The translations under genes were made by a program, and so were the position numbers. Shown one piece after another: positions 17,619-27,089 of a stretch of DNA of 64,000 bases (position 1 is the stretch's first letter; each line of letters opens with the position of its first letter). This stretch comes from Dysgonomonas sp. 520 (GTDB lineage Bacteria > Bacteroidota > Bacteroidia > Bacteroidales > Dysgonomonadaceae): NCBI RefSeq assembly GCF_010501095.1, contig NZ_QVMP01000002.1, forward strand, positions 111,280 to 175,279. The letters run 5' to 3'. The notes below the pieces were generated by a model that was not told the DNA's origin, made no database searches, and was given only the letters and a program-made list of their open reading frames with translations.

Positions 17619-18564
17619 TTATAGCAAAACTGATTTGGAGAGAATCGCTTCCGGTACAGATTTTATCCGGGATAATCTGGAAAAAGTGTTCCGCCTTTGT
17701 GATATCTTGAAACACTTAAATGAAAACCCGTTATTTGCCGAACATTTAGCATTAAAAGGGGGAACTGCAATTAACCTGACAGTTTTTAATCTTCCACGCT
17801 TATCGGTTGATATTGACTTGGATTTTACCAAAGAGTGTTCACGGGATGAAATGATGAAAATCCGGGAGAATATCAATCAGGATTTCCTGAACTATATGTT
17901 TACACAAGGATATGCTTTAAGTCCTAATACCAAAAGTCCGCATTCTCTTGATTCATGGGTATTTTATTTTCAGAACGCAGGAGGAAATAAAGATAACCTG
18001 AAAGTAGAGATAAACTATTCTTTGCGAAATCATATCTTGCCAATAGTTGAAAAGAAAGTGAATATAGACTTTCTACAATTTGACTCTGAAGTAAAAACAC
18101 TTTCTACCCTTGAACTATTTGGGAGTAAAATTAAAGCTCTTATTGAGCGGACAGCGCCCCGGGACTTGTATGATATTCACAATATGTTGAAATATAACAT
18201 CATCCATCCTGATGAGATGAACAAACTCCGCAAAATTATATTATTCTATCTTGCTGTAGGAGGTAGTGATAAACCGTCAAACAGCTATAGCTTTGAAAGT
18301 ATTGACAACCTGAAATTTGCACAAATCAGAAGTTCTTTACTTCCCGTCCTCAAGAAAAGCGAACGATTTGACTTTGAATCAGCAAAAGTAGAAGTGAAAG
18401 CATTTCTTATGAAACTGATGATATTTACCGAAGATGAAAAGTCATTTATCGAAAACTTCAACAACAATATCTATCGACCTGAATTATTGTTTGAAGATAC
18501 TGAAATTGTAGAGCGAATCAAAGATCATCCAATGGCAATTTGGAAGATAAGGAATAACAAATAA
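17611..18564 (+). CDS. AbiEii/AbiGii nucleotidyltransferase toxin
   Basis: A 317-residue member of the nucleotidyltransferase superfamily. The motif LKGGTAINLTVFNLPRLSVD begins near residue 48 and runs into DIDLDF, which supplies the GG and D-x-D metal-binding signature. The C-terminal half is helical. AbiEii-type toxins transfer nucleotides to tRNA or other targets and stop growth during phage attack. The gene overlaps the antitoxin gene and ends 10 bases before the TOTE gene, so toxin-antitoxin and TOTE protein appear to form one three-gene operon. No catalytic residue is obviously missing. Confidence 0.85.
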   Translation: MYNYSKTDLERIASGTDFIRDNLEKVFRLCDILKHLNENPLFAEHLALKGGTAINLTVFNLPRLSVDIDLDFTKECSRDEMMKIRENINQDFLNYMFTQGYALSPNTKSPHSLDSWVFYFQNAGGNKDNLKVEINYSLRNHILPIVEKKVNIDFLQFDSEVKTLSTLELFGSKIKALIERTAPRDLYDIHNMLKYNIIHPDEMNKLRKIILFYLAVGGSDKPSNSYSFESIDNLKFAQIRSSLLPVLKKSERFDFESAKVEVKAFLMKLMIFTEDEKSFIENFNNNIYRPELLFEDTEIVERIKDHPMAIWKIRNNK

Positions 18565-18574
18565 GAGGATTTAT

Positions 18575-21508
18575 ATGTCCGACCCCGAATTATTAAAGCG
18601 AATTGCAGAACTGGAAGCTCGAAATCTTGAGTTGCTTGCTGAAAATGATAGATTTCGGGAGATGTTAGGTTTGGCTCAAATAAACTCAATTTCTAAAGAG
18701 AAAGCTCAATTACAAGACGCTCTGAAACAGTACAATAGCATAGAAATTGCTTCCAAATCCTCAATAGATAAATACAGCACTCCTGATGAAAAAATAGAAT
18801 TGTTTCAGTCTTTATTTCGGGGACGAACTGATGTATACGCTAAACGCTGTTACAGCAAGAAGCATGGAAGTGCTTATTATATCCCTGCATGTAAAAACGA
18901 ATGGGTAAAAGGAGTTTGCGATAGAACACGTATTAAATGCAAAGATTGTAATAATCGGGATTTATTGCCACTGACAAAAGAAGTTGTCAATAGCCATTTA
19001 CGGAATAAAGATGAACATGGTGCCGGAATTGCCGGAGTTTATCCACTCTTGCCGGATGAAAGCTGTTTATTTCTTGCAGTTGATTTTGATGAAGCAAAAT
19101 GGGAAGAAGACATAAAGGTGTTTCGCTCTGTATGTAACACATATAATATTCCGGTTGCCATTGAACGTTCCCGTTCAGGAAACGGAGCTCATGCATGGAT
19201 GTTTTTTGAAGAGTCTATCTCAGCAGCGTCTGCTCGAAGACTTGGAAATGCGCTTTTAACAAAAGCCATGTCGGTTAGACATGAAATACGCTTCACTTCG
19301 TATGATAGAATGTTTCCTAATCAGGATTTTATGCCTAAAGGAGGCTTTGGAAACTTGATTGCTTTACCATTACAAGGTGGAGCTCGTGAAAATGGGAATA
19401 GTGAATTTATAGATGATAACTTTTTGAGTTATCCTGATCAATGGGCATATTTGGCCACTATCAGGAAAATGAGCTCAGACGAAATCGGGATTTTACTAGC
19501 CACTCTGTGTGATGGGAATGGGTTAGGCGAACTTGGGCATTTGGAAAATGAAGAGGAGAACTTATTCAAGCCTTGGGAAAGCAAAAAAGCGGAAAGTATT
19601 CTCGAAAAGAAAGATTTCCCAGATACATTGACTATCATTGAAGCAAACCGTTTGTATATTTCCAAAGACAAAATAAGCCCACGAGCACTCAATCGCATTA
19701 AACGATTAGCTGCATTTCAGAATCCTTTATTCTACAAAACACAAAAGATGCGGATGTCTACCTATGGTATTCCGAGGATTATCTATTCATTGGAAGAAAC
19801 GGATCAATATATCGGTATTCCTCGAGGTTGTCGTTCCTCTCTTATTCATTTGCTCGAAGAATCAAATGTAGAATATGCTTTCGATGATAAACGAAATAAA
19901 GGAAGACATATTAAGGTCAGTTTCAAAGGAATCCTTCGGGAGGAGCAGCAATCAGCAAAAGAAGTCTTGCTTCAGCACGAGAATGGCATACTATCTGTTC
20001 CTACGGCTTTCGGGAAAACTGTTATCGGAGCATCACTTATCACAAATAGAAAATGCAATACATTGATTTTAGTTCATCTACAAACTTTATGCGATCAATG
20101 GAAAAAATCATTGGAACAGTTTCTCGAAATAAATGAAATCTTACCGGAACTGGAAAAGAAGCGTGGACGAAAGAAGGTTCGTTCGATTATTGGTCAAATA
20201 GGTTCCGGTAAAAACACTTTATCCGGAATTATAGATATTGCACTTGTACAGAGTTTAGTCCATGAAAATGAAGTGGATGATATCGTAAAGAATTATGGTA
20301 TGGTAATAGTGGATGAATGCCACCATGCCTCTTCGCTTAATTATGAAAAGGTTCTTAGCGAAACGAATGCCCAATATGTCTATGGATTGACTGCAACACC
20401 AAAACGGCAGGACGGACAACATCCGGTTGTTTTTATGCAATGTGGTCCGATACGGTATAACGTTAGTGCAAAAGAACAAGCCGTCAAACGGAATTTTGAA
20501 CATTATGTTATACCATGCTTTACAGGATTTAGAAGGCCTTTCACACAAACGGAATCCGATTGGCACATAACAAAAATATATACGGCTCTAGCAGAAAATG
20601 AATTTCGCAATCAGCAGATTGCAACCGATGTATGTGAAGCTGTAACAAATGGCAGAACACCTATCATACTTACTCAACGAAAAGAGCATGTTGTGAGGTT
20701 GGCAGCTATTCTTAAAGACCAAACCAATGCACATATTATAACTCTTGTCGGAGCCGATTCCGCAAAAGTGAAAAACAAGATGATGGAATCATTAGCAGGC
20801 ATTCCACAAGAAGACAGACTCATTATAATTGCCACGGGAAAATACATTGGAGAAGGATTTGATTATCCACGCTTGGATACTTTGTTTCTTGCCTCTCCAA
20901 TCGCGTGGAAGGGAACATTGGCTCAATATGCCGGACGATTACACCGTGAATACCCCGGCAAGCAGGATGTGATTGTTTATGATTATGTGGACATTCATAT
21001 TCCGGTTTTGGAACGGATGTATCACAAACGGTTAACAGGCTACGCTCAAATCGGATATAAAGCTTTATTCTCAAAGAATGAACCGGATAAAATCAGCATG
21101 ATTTACGACAACAATACTTTTACCTCTATCATAAAGACTGATTTTGCTGAAGCGAAGAAAGAGATCAGAATTGCAAGCCCTTATATTCGCAAGGCTCAAA
21201 TTAAGGAAGTACTTGAATGGTTGAGAGCTCCTCTGGAAGCAGAAGTTTCGATTACCGTCATCACTCGTCCAATAGAATCATACAAGAAACAAGAACAGAT
21301 AAGAAAATGTATTGAAACTCTTCAAACAAAATTAACGGTCATACAAGAACCGGATATTTATCAGAAATACATCATTATAGACAATCGGCTCGTTTGGTAT
21401 GGAAGCATCAATCTCTTTGATTTCGGAAATCCGGAAGATACTATTATACGATTGGAGTCAAGAGAACTGGTGGATGAATTGAATGCTTTTGCAAAGGAAA
21501 GTATATAA
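18575..21508 (+). CDS. TOTE-type primase/SF2 helicase/PLD-like conflict protein
   Basis: 977 residues with several modules. Residues 1-60 are a coiled coil. Residues about 75-300 form the archaeo-eukaryotic-primase-like domain seen in TOTE conflict systems, with a Cys cluster (CKNEWVKGVCDRTRIKCKDC, residues 105-125) and a D-F-D metal pair near 168-170. Residues about 440-830 are an SF2 helicase with VPTAFGKT (Walker A, near 474), DECHH (near 578) and GLTATPKR (near 605). The last 120 residues resemble a PLD-type nuclease domain, but YQKYIIID has Tyr where the HKD motif has His, so this domain may be inactive or diverged. It starts 10 bases after the AbiE toxin gene. Predicted role: nucleic-acid recognition and remodelling in an anti-phage response. 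Confidence 0.8.
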   Translation: MSDPELLKRIAELEARNLELLAENDRFREMLGLAQINSISKEKAQLQDALKQYNSIEIASKSSIDKYSTPDEKIELFQSLFRGRTDVYAKRCYSKKHGSAYYIPACKNEWVKGVCDRTRIKCKDCNNRDLLPLTKEVVNSHLRNKDEHGAGIAGVYPLLPDESCLFLAVDFDEAKWEEDIKVFRSVCNTYNIPVAIERSRSGNGAHAWMFFEESISAASARRLGNALLTKAMSVRHEIRFTSYDRMFPNQDFMPKGGFGNLIALPLQGGARENGNSEFIDDNFLSYPDQWAYLATIRKMSSDEIGILLATLCDGNGLGELGHLENEEENLFKPWESKKAESILEKKDFPDTLTIIEANRLYISKDKISPRALNRIKRLAAFQNPLFYKTQKMRMSTYGIPRIIYSLEETDQYIGIPRGCRSSLIHLLEESNVEYAFDDKRNKGRHIKVSFKGILREEQQSAKEVLLQHENGILSVPTAFGKTVIGASLITNRKCNTLILVHLQTLCDQWKKSLEQFLEINEILPELEKKRGRKKVRSIIGQIGSGKNTLSGIIDIALVQSLVHENEVDDIVKNYGMVIVDECHHASSLNYEKVLSETNAQYVYGLTATPKRQDGQHPVVFMQCGPIRYNVSAKEQAVKRNFEHYVIPCFTGFRRPFTQTESDWHITKIYTALAENEFRNQQIATDVCEAVTNGRTPIILTQRKEHVVRLAAILKDQTNAHIITLVGADSAKVKNKMMESLAGIPQEDRLIIIATGKYIGEGFDYPRLDTLFLASPIAWKGTLAQYAGRLHREYPGKQDVIVYDYVDIHIPVLERMYHKRLTGYAQIGYKALFSKNEPDKISMIYDNNTFTSIIKTDFAEAKKEIRIASPYIRKAQIKEVLEWLRAPLEAEVSITVITRPIESYKKQEQIRKCIETLQTKLTVIQEPDIYQKYIIIDNRLVWYGSINLFDFGNPEDTIIRLESRELVDELNAFAKESI

Positions 21509-21550
21509 CTTGATATCAATATAATTAACGAATGTTTCTACGGATTAGCC

Positions 21551-21976
21551 TCACAAATAAGTCTTTATCTCCTCAACGAGTTTATTTAAACGAATATCTT
21601 TATTTGTTTTATTACCAATTTCACATTGCCAAACTATGATGACATTCCAACAATTTCTCTTCAATTCAGCAATGTTTTGAATATCACGTTCTATATTTCT
21701 TCCGATTTTTTCTTGCCAAAAGTCATGATTTGTTTCCGGTAATGTTCCTCGTTGACATGAATGTCCGTGCCAAAAGCATCCATGAACAAATATGACGGTT
21801 TTGTATTTAGGGAGCACAATATCCGGCTTTCCAGGCAGGATCTTTACATTCTTTCTAAATCGGAATCCCTTTGAGAACAAGAATTTTCGTACTAAAATTT
21901 CCGGCTTAGTTTCCTTACCGGAAATTTTAGACATTATATCAGAGCGCTTAGATTTTGAATATATATCGGACATCAA
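21551..21976 (-). CDS. vsr: Very-short-patch mismatch endonuclease
   Basis: A 141-residue Vsr family nuclease of the restriction-endonuclease fold. It shows the RSDIMSKISGKETKPE N-terminal motif, the catalytic core GKPDIVLPKYKTVIFVHGCF with the metal-binding Asp, and WHGHSC with the zinc or active-site His/Cys residues. Classical Vsr nicks T:G mismatches made by deamination of 5-methylcytosine, and usually accompanies a C5-methyltransferase, as here. In systems with MORC-like ATPases, Vsr is also proposed as the cleaving nuclease. It is the last gene of the leftward operon, converging with the TOTE gene 42 bases away. An alternative start 6 bases downstream (MSDIYSK) is equally good. Confidence 0.9.
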   Translation of the reverse strand: MMSDIYSKSKRSDIMSKISGKETKPEILVRKFLFSKGFRFRKNVKILPGKPDIVLPKYKTVIFVHGCFWHGHSCQRGTLPETNHDFWQEKIGRNIERDIQNIAELKRNCWNVIIVWQCEIGNKTNKDIRLNKLVEEIKTYL

Positions 21977-21985
21977 AAATTGTAA

Positions 21986-22453
21986 TTATTCATCGCTACC
22001 TTCACTCTCATCGGCATATTCATTATATTCTTGATAGTCTTCAATAAAGTCAGGACAAACAGAAACAACTTCTCCTGTAATTACCTTTTCAATGAAGTCA
22101 TAAACATCATCAAGAAAATAGATTTCATCTTCCTCCGAATCATTACCATATCCATACGAAATATTTAGAATGGTTTCAGCAAGTTGCTTTATATTATTTG
22201 TTTTCACTTCAAATAAAACACTATCATGAGCAGAAGGAGAAACATAATAATATGTGAAATCATCAGCAACTTCGTCCAATTTCTGTCCGACAAAAGCTAA
22301 CATAGCATAATCATTAGCTATATCTCTGTTTGAACTTGAGAAAGTTTGAGTTGATTTTGGTACATATATTTCAAACGGTTGTTCTTTCTCATCCAATAAG
22401 CGATTAATAATATCGTCTATGTTATTCGTTTGTATATCTTGAATCTCTATCAT
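21986..22453 (-). CDS. Unrecognised acidic protein of the defence operon
   Basis: 155 residues I do not recognise. It is acidic, especially at the C-terminus (a run of Glu, Asp and Tyr), with alternating beta and helical segments and no signal peptide or membrane segment. It begins 21 bases after the receiver-domain gene's stop and ends 9 bases before vsr, so it belongs to the operon. A small acidic partner could be an inhibitor, a substrate mimic or an assembly factor; the sequence does not decide. The ATG at 22453 is the only plausible start. Confidence 0.65.
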   Translation of the reverse strand: MIEIQDIQTNNIDDIINRLLDEKEQPFEIYVPKSTQTFSSSNRDIANDYAMLAFVGQKLDEVADDFTYYYVSPSAHDSVLFEVKTNNIKQLAETILNISYGYGNDSEEDEIYFLDDVYDFIEKVITGEVVSVCPDFIEDYQEYNEYADESEGSDE

Positions 22454-22474
22454 AATCTATTTTCTGATTTATAA

Positions 22475-24109
22475 TTAATTCCCTGCTATTCTTAACCACT
22501 CGAACTCATCAAGCCCAACACGGGAAAGAGATGAAACATAGTTTGTAACAATTCTTTGTGAATGCAAATCTTTCAAATCTAAAACCCATACATATTTTTC
22601 ACCTTCCTCATAGATTTGAGTGAAAGTATATTTTCCATTTGTATCATCCATCACTCCTTTTACTTCTCCTTCATCGCAATTGGACTTGAATTTAATGGTT
22701 TTTATTGAATATGTTTTCTTATCCAACTTAAGTTTAACCCCATCAGGTGTAAGTATGTGAAATTTATTTTCTTCTGTTTTTGTTAATGGTAGGAACAAAA
22801 ACTTTCGTTCCTCATCTCTTCCTAACCTAACGGAGTCACATCGTTGTTGGATACAAACATAGTAGTTGTCTTGATTTGAGGTACTTTTTATGATTGTTCC
22901 TAATGATAATTTTGGTGCTGTATTTTTAGGGATAAAAAGACTCTTGTGATGTGTCAATTTTGCAAATTTTTCGTTAAAGGCATCTTTATTATCTTGCTGG
23001 TCGAGATTAAGAAATAATTCTGTTGTCTTCGGATCTTTATATAGTTTTTCTATCTCTTTCTTAGATAATTTGCTATTAAATACTTCTTCAAAACGTTTTC
23101 CCACATCTTCCTTATCCGAATGTAATAATGCTTTTACAATATCTTGTGTTCTTTGAATATTTTTTCCGTTCAATGAAATATTTTCATTTGCAATATTACT
23201 CTCAATCCAAATGTCAATCAATTCCGTTTGCACTTTCTGAGGGATTGATGCATAATGCAATAAATCGGATATCGTATCTCCAAACAATTTTAGAAACAAA
23301 TCCTCCGAATCATTTTGAACCGGAAGCATGGCTTTATGCCCCATATAAGGAGCATCCAACTCTTTGGAAAATAGGCTAAGTATTTTGTGCGAATTGTCAC
23401 GAATAGAGGTCAAAGCTAATAATGCAAAATTCGATAAAAGTCCAGAAGTCATTACCGTAAGTTCAGTTAAAACGAAAGATGGTAAGTCTTCATAACGTAA
23501 TATTTTATCTTGTAAATGAGGACGTTGGGTAAAACGTGTATCTTCGGATTCTCCACTGGACTTTGCCCTGATTAATATCCGAATATTTGTAGAACAAACT
23601 TCACAATTAGCCGGCAACAACTCAAACTGCTGATTTTGTGGCAAGATATGATCATAAACACTTTGAGTTATTTCTTCTAAAATATCATCTCCCGTATAAA
23701 TAACAATCAGTTTTAAACTATTATTCCCAGAATTGTTAACCAATTCATTTATTATCTGTTTTGTGTATTGCCCTCTTGGGTCTTCTTCTTCCGCATCTTC
23801 TGTCTGGTCTTCGCCTACTGCTTCATCTTGTATTTCAATAAACCAATCAAGTATAACTACATCAGCTTTTTTTGAGATTTCTTTAAAGTCTTCAATATCA
23901 GAAACAGTCAAAGGGTTATATACTGCGCAAACCTTCTTCTCTTTGGCAAATGCTTTGGATATTTCATATGAATCGAATGCATGCTGGCTATTGTTTTGCA
24001 TTGAACCTGCAACTACATTACTCCCAAATGCTTTGTCATCAAGGAAAACAATACTCTGTAAGAATCCATTTGCTATCTCTTTGGATTTTTCAAAAAAAGC
24101 AGTACTCAT
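22475..24109 (-). CDS. Receiver-domain protein of the defence operon
   Basis: 544 residues from the ATG at 24109, 7 bases after the stop of the upstream ATPase gene; the longer frame from 24196 overlaps that gene and is not needed. The N-terminal 160 residues look like a divergent response-regulator receiver (Response_reg_2 type). QSIVFLDD gives the acidic pair Asp24-Asp25, ADVVILDWF gives the likely phospho-acceptor Asp88, and LIVIYTGDD supplies the Thr strand. An acidic insertion (EDQTEDAEEEDPRGQ) follows Asp88. The remaining 380 residues are mixed helical and beta with no known effector domain. Its upstream partner carries a histidine-kinase core, so the pair looks like a two-component relay. 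Confidence 0.65.
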   Translation of the reverse strand: MSTAFFEKSKEIANGFLQSIVFLDDKAFGSNVVAGSMQNNSQHAFDSYEISKAFAKEKKVCAVYNPLTVSDIEDFKEISKKADVVILDWFIEIQDEAVGEDQTEDAEEEDPRGQYTKQIINELVNNSGNNSLKLIVIYTGDDILEEITQSVYDHILPQNQQFELLPANCEVCSTNIRILIRAKSSGESEDTRFTQRPHLQDKILRYEDLPSFVLTELTVMTSGLLSNFALLALTSIRDNSHKILSLFSKELDAPYMGHKAMLPVQNDSEDLFLKLFGDTISDLLHYASIPQKVQTELIDIWIESNIANENISLNGKNIQRTQDIVKALLHSDKEDVGKRFEEVFNSKLSKKEIEKLYKDPKTTELFLNLDQQDNKDAFNEKFAKLTHHKSLFIPKNTAPKLSLGTIIKSTSNQDNYYVCIQQRCDSVRLGRDEERKFLFLPLTKTEENKFHILTPDGVKLKLDKKTYSIKTIKFKSNCDEGEVKGVMDDTNGKYTFTQIYEEGEKYVWVLDLKDLHSQRIVTNYVSSLSRVGLDEFEWLRIAGN

Positions 24110-24116
24110 TTCCGCA

Positions 24117-27089
24117 TTATTTATTTTTTTCGATTTTAAAACTAACTGTGCTACCTTCTTGAGGTGAAGCAACAGAAATCTCATAATTTTCTGCATTCAA
24201 AACTTCTTTACTAATGCTTAGTCCCATACCTCTACCGTTCGGTTTTCGTGAAAAACCAAGTTCGAACATACGCTCTTTATCTTGAGGTAAAATTTCTACG
24301 CCGTTATTAGAAATATAGATGCCAGTATCATCTGCATGCAATCTTATTGTTTTTTCTTCCGTATCGCTCTGTTTAAGCCAATAAATTGCATTGTCGATAA
24401 TATTTACAAATACAGGATAAAAAGTCGAACGAAATCCAAAAATTTTTCGAGAAGCATATCCTTTTGTATGCTTGAATTGAATATTATGCCTTTCAAATCT
24501 GGATTTAAACAAATCTATTAGAAATGTTTTAATTTCCAATAAAGAAATGTCTTCCCGTTTTCGATTCAACCGTCTGTTTAATGGTGTAAATAAGTTAAGA
24601 TAACCATCCAAATGGTCAAAGTTTGTTTTAATATTTTTATAAATTCCATCTATCTGCTGGTCAACATCCGACCATGCTCTTAAATCTTTGAGGCTGCTTC
24701 TTATTGATTTGACAGTACTATTGAATTCATGATTCAAGATACCGACAGCCAATCCTAACTGACTTAATTCAATATCCGTTTGTACACGTTCTCTTAGTTC
24801 TTCTAATTCTTCCGATAGAGCATCAGTGATTTGGTCATTAGTTATAATTTGTCCATCAACATCTTTCTCGATATAGAATCCTTCGAATTGACGGATGATT
24901 TTATCCATAACAAAAGTGTTTCGGCTACTAATCATCTCAATTTCATCTTCCATTGATTTTCTTTCTTTAACCAAATCAAAATCTTCAGATTCGAGCATAC
25001 TCAAATTTTTAAAACGGTCTCTGACCGTTCTGATTTGGTTGTCCAAGTCCAGTATTAAATCGGAAGTAAACTCTTTAATCTTTTTTGAGACCTCATTAAC
25101 AACTTCATTTGTCTCATTTTTCTTTTCCGTATTTGTTTTTTTAGCTTCTACGGATATAAGTTCTACAGCTTGTTCCAACCGTTTCCGCTTACTTATCTCA
25201 ATATTAAGTTTCTTTGTATATTCGGATACAATGGAATCTATTTCATTTATGGCATTTCTGAACAAGGTTTCTTCTAATATCCTAAATTCTTTCAAGTAAG
25301 TATCAAAGTCAGTTCGTGCTGATTTTGATATTGTAAAACCCTTAGGGCTGGAAACTGCAATTCTTTTCTTATAATCATTTATTTTCTGCCGAGCATCAAA
25401 TTCATAATCAATAATTTTCTGTCCGGCTTCATCCATATCTTTACAATAAACCACCGAATTGAATTTCTTTCTGGTTTCTGTTAAGATATCATTTACTGCA
25501 ATTTCAAATCTACTGGAAGTAAGATTTTTAAAAAACAAATCAAGTTCTTTCAAAAATTTATCTTTTCTTCCTTTAGCTAATTCTTCACGCCTCTTTAATG
25601 CTAAATGATGTGTGTTTATTTCATTTTTCTTTTTTACCCAAAATTCGGATTGCGGACTTTCTCCTTTTTCATCAAAGAAATCAGCTGCCAATTGTACAAA
25701 AAAGTTTTTGAGTATAGCTTGCATTTGCCTGTATGCTTTATTCTCAATAAACCCCTCTCGTCCAGCCTTTTCCACTAAATTATTGTTGTTTTTTGCTGTA
25801 ATTTCAATCGCACCAAACATTCTCCTATACGAAAAGAAATAGGTAGACATTCTTTTTGTTCGGTTTTTTTCTATATCTAAAAAATCATAATCAGAATTTC
25901 CATAAGGCAGTACTCTGATATTATTTTTATAAATATAAAGACCACCAAATTTGTCTCCTTTTGCTTTAATTATAGCCCAGTTTTCAGCATCAACTCGGGT
26001 ACTTCTTAATTCTCCTTGTAAATAAGCAAAATTGATTTTAAAAGGACCACAATTGGTCTCTTTGAAACTATTTTCTCTCCAATTTACAATATGATCATAC
26101 GTTTTTTCACCGTAAATTTTGATTGTTCCTCTGAATTGACCGAATTCATCAAATGCTCCTTGAAAATGATGGTCAGCTAACTCAAATTCTTCAGGAGTGA
26201 AGAATTGTTCTTTATCTATCAGATTATCATAGATGCCATCTTCTCCTCGATAATCTCGAAAAGAAATATCGATCGCTGGAGCCGGATGTTCCGGAGTCAT
26301 TGTATTATGAAATCCGATTAACATTTTTTCAATAGGAGTAGCTTCCGTGCTATCCTTATCACCTTCTATATCAAATGCTAATGTTTCATTTACAGGCGAT
26401 ATGTAAAAAAAAGTACCGCCTTTGTTTTCTGAAAATTCAAAATTGCCGACTAGTTTACCATTAAGCTCTAAAGGTGAGATATTGAAGTCTTCAATGGTTT
26501 TCTTTACCCTGATATAATCCTCTTCTAAAATAACATCTTCTTTCAATAAACTATCCAAAGAATTAATGACTTCATTTTTAATATTATCTATATCAGTTTT
26601 ATTCGGAAGAGACTCAAATTCTTTAACCGGGATTGTTATATCCTCCAAATTAATTCCGGGTAACTCAAATAATTCCCAGTTTATAAAAGCAACAACAATC
26701 TTATATGCTTCCTTTCTTAGTTTAGCTTTACTAATAATAAGAACTTGTTTTCCTATAGATGCAATAGCCAGTCGCCCAATTCCTTTTTCACCCATTACCG
26801 GTCTTAAGGGCTTAGAATTATCTATTGGGGGTAATGTTGTTTTCTTGTTTGCAAACTTGCTTTCCGTTCCGATAGTAAGCCATCGTGTTTCAAATTCATC
26901 TTTGGTCATTCCAAGTCCGTCATCTCTTAAAACAATCAGATTGTCTTTTCTTAAGAAATCAATATCAAACTTATCCGCATATGCATCATGAGCATTCTTT
27001 ATTAACTCATTAATTGCGGTCGGTATACCTGCAATTTGCTGTCTTCCGAGCAAATCTAATGCTCTTGCTCGTGTTTTAAACTGTGCCAT
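24117..27089 (-). CDS. Dual GHKL ATPase: paraMORC-like N-terminus plus histidine-kinase C-terminus
   Basis: 990 residues. The N-terminus is a MORC/Hsp90-like GHKL module: NELIKNAHDAYAD (N-box, near 29), VLRDDGLGMT (near 55) and MGEKGIGRLAIASIGK (near 98). The middle (about 490-760) is long, charged and coiled. Residues about 775-815 resemble a DHp helix with a candidate phospho-His in ILNHEFNSTVKS (near 784). The end is a second, kinase-type HATPase: NIIDNAIYWL (N-box), ISNNGV and GRGMGLSISKEVL. MORC-like GHKL proteins are known next to methylases and nucleases in bacterial restriction-type operons. The start overlaps the methyltransferase gene by 14 bases, implying coupled translation. The region is visibly more AT-rich than the backbone. 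Confidence 0.8.
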   Translation of the reverse strand: MAQFKTRARALDLLGRQQIAGIPTAINELIKNAHDAYADKFDIDFLRKDNLIVLRDDGLGMTKDEFETRWLTIGTESKFANKKTTLPPIDNSKPLRPVMGEKGIGRLAIASIGKQVLIISKAKLRKEAYKIVVAFINWELFELPGINLEDITIPVKEFESLPNKTDIDNIKNEVINSLDSLLKEDVILEEDYIRVKKTIEDFNISPLELNGKLVGNFEFSENKGGTFFYISPVNETLAFDIEGDKDSTEATPIEKMLIGFHNTMTPEHPAPAIDISFRDYRGEDGIYDNLIDKEQFFTPEEFELADHHFQGAFDEFGQFRGTIKIYGEKTYDHIVNWRENSFKETNCGPFKINFAYLQGELRSTRVDAENWAIIKAKGDKFGGLYIYKNNIRVLPYGNSDYDFLDIEKNRTKRMSTYFFSYRRMFGAIEITAKNNNNLVEKAGREGFIENKAYRQMQAILKNFFVQLAADFFDEKGESPQSEFWVKKKNEINTHHLALKRREELAKGRKDKFLKELDLFFKNLTSSRFEIAVNDILTETRKKFNSVVYCKDMDEAGQKIIDYEFDARQKINDYKKRIAVSSPKGFTISKSARTDFDTYLKEFRILEETLFRNAINEIDSIVSEYTKKLNIEISKRKRLEQAVELISVEAKKTNTEKKNETNEVVNEVSKKIKEFTSDLILDLDNQIRTVRDRFKNLSMLESEDFDLVKERKSMEDEIEMISSRNTFVMDKIIRQFEGFYIEKDVDGQIITNDQITDALSEELEELRERVQTDIELSQLGLAVGILNHEFNSTVKSIRSSLKDLRAWSDVDQQIDGIYKNIKTNFDHLDGYLNLFTPLNRRLNRKREDISLLEIKTFLIDLFKSRFERHNIQFKHTKGYASRKIFGFRSTFYPVFVNIIDNAIYWLKQSDTEEKTIRLHADDTGIYISNNGVEILPQDKERMFELGFSRKPNGRGMGLSISKEVLNAENYEISVASPQEGSTVSFKIEKNK

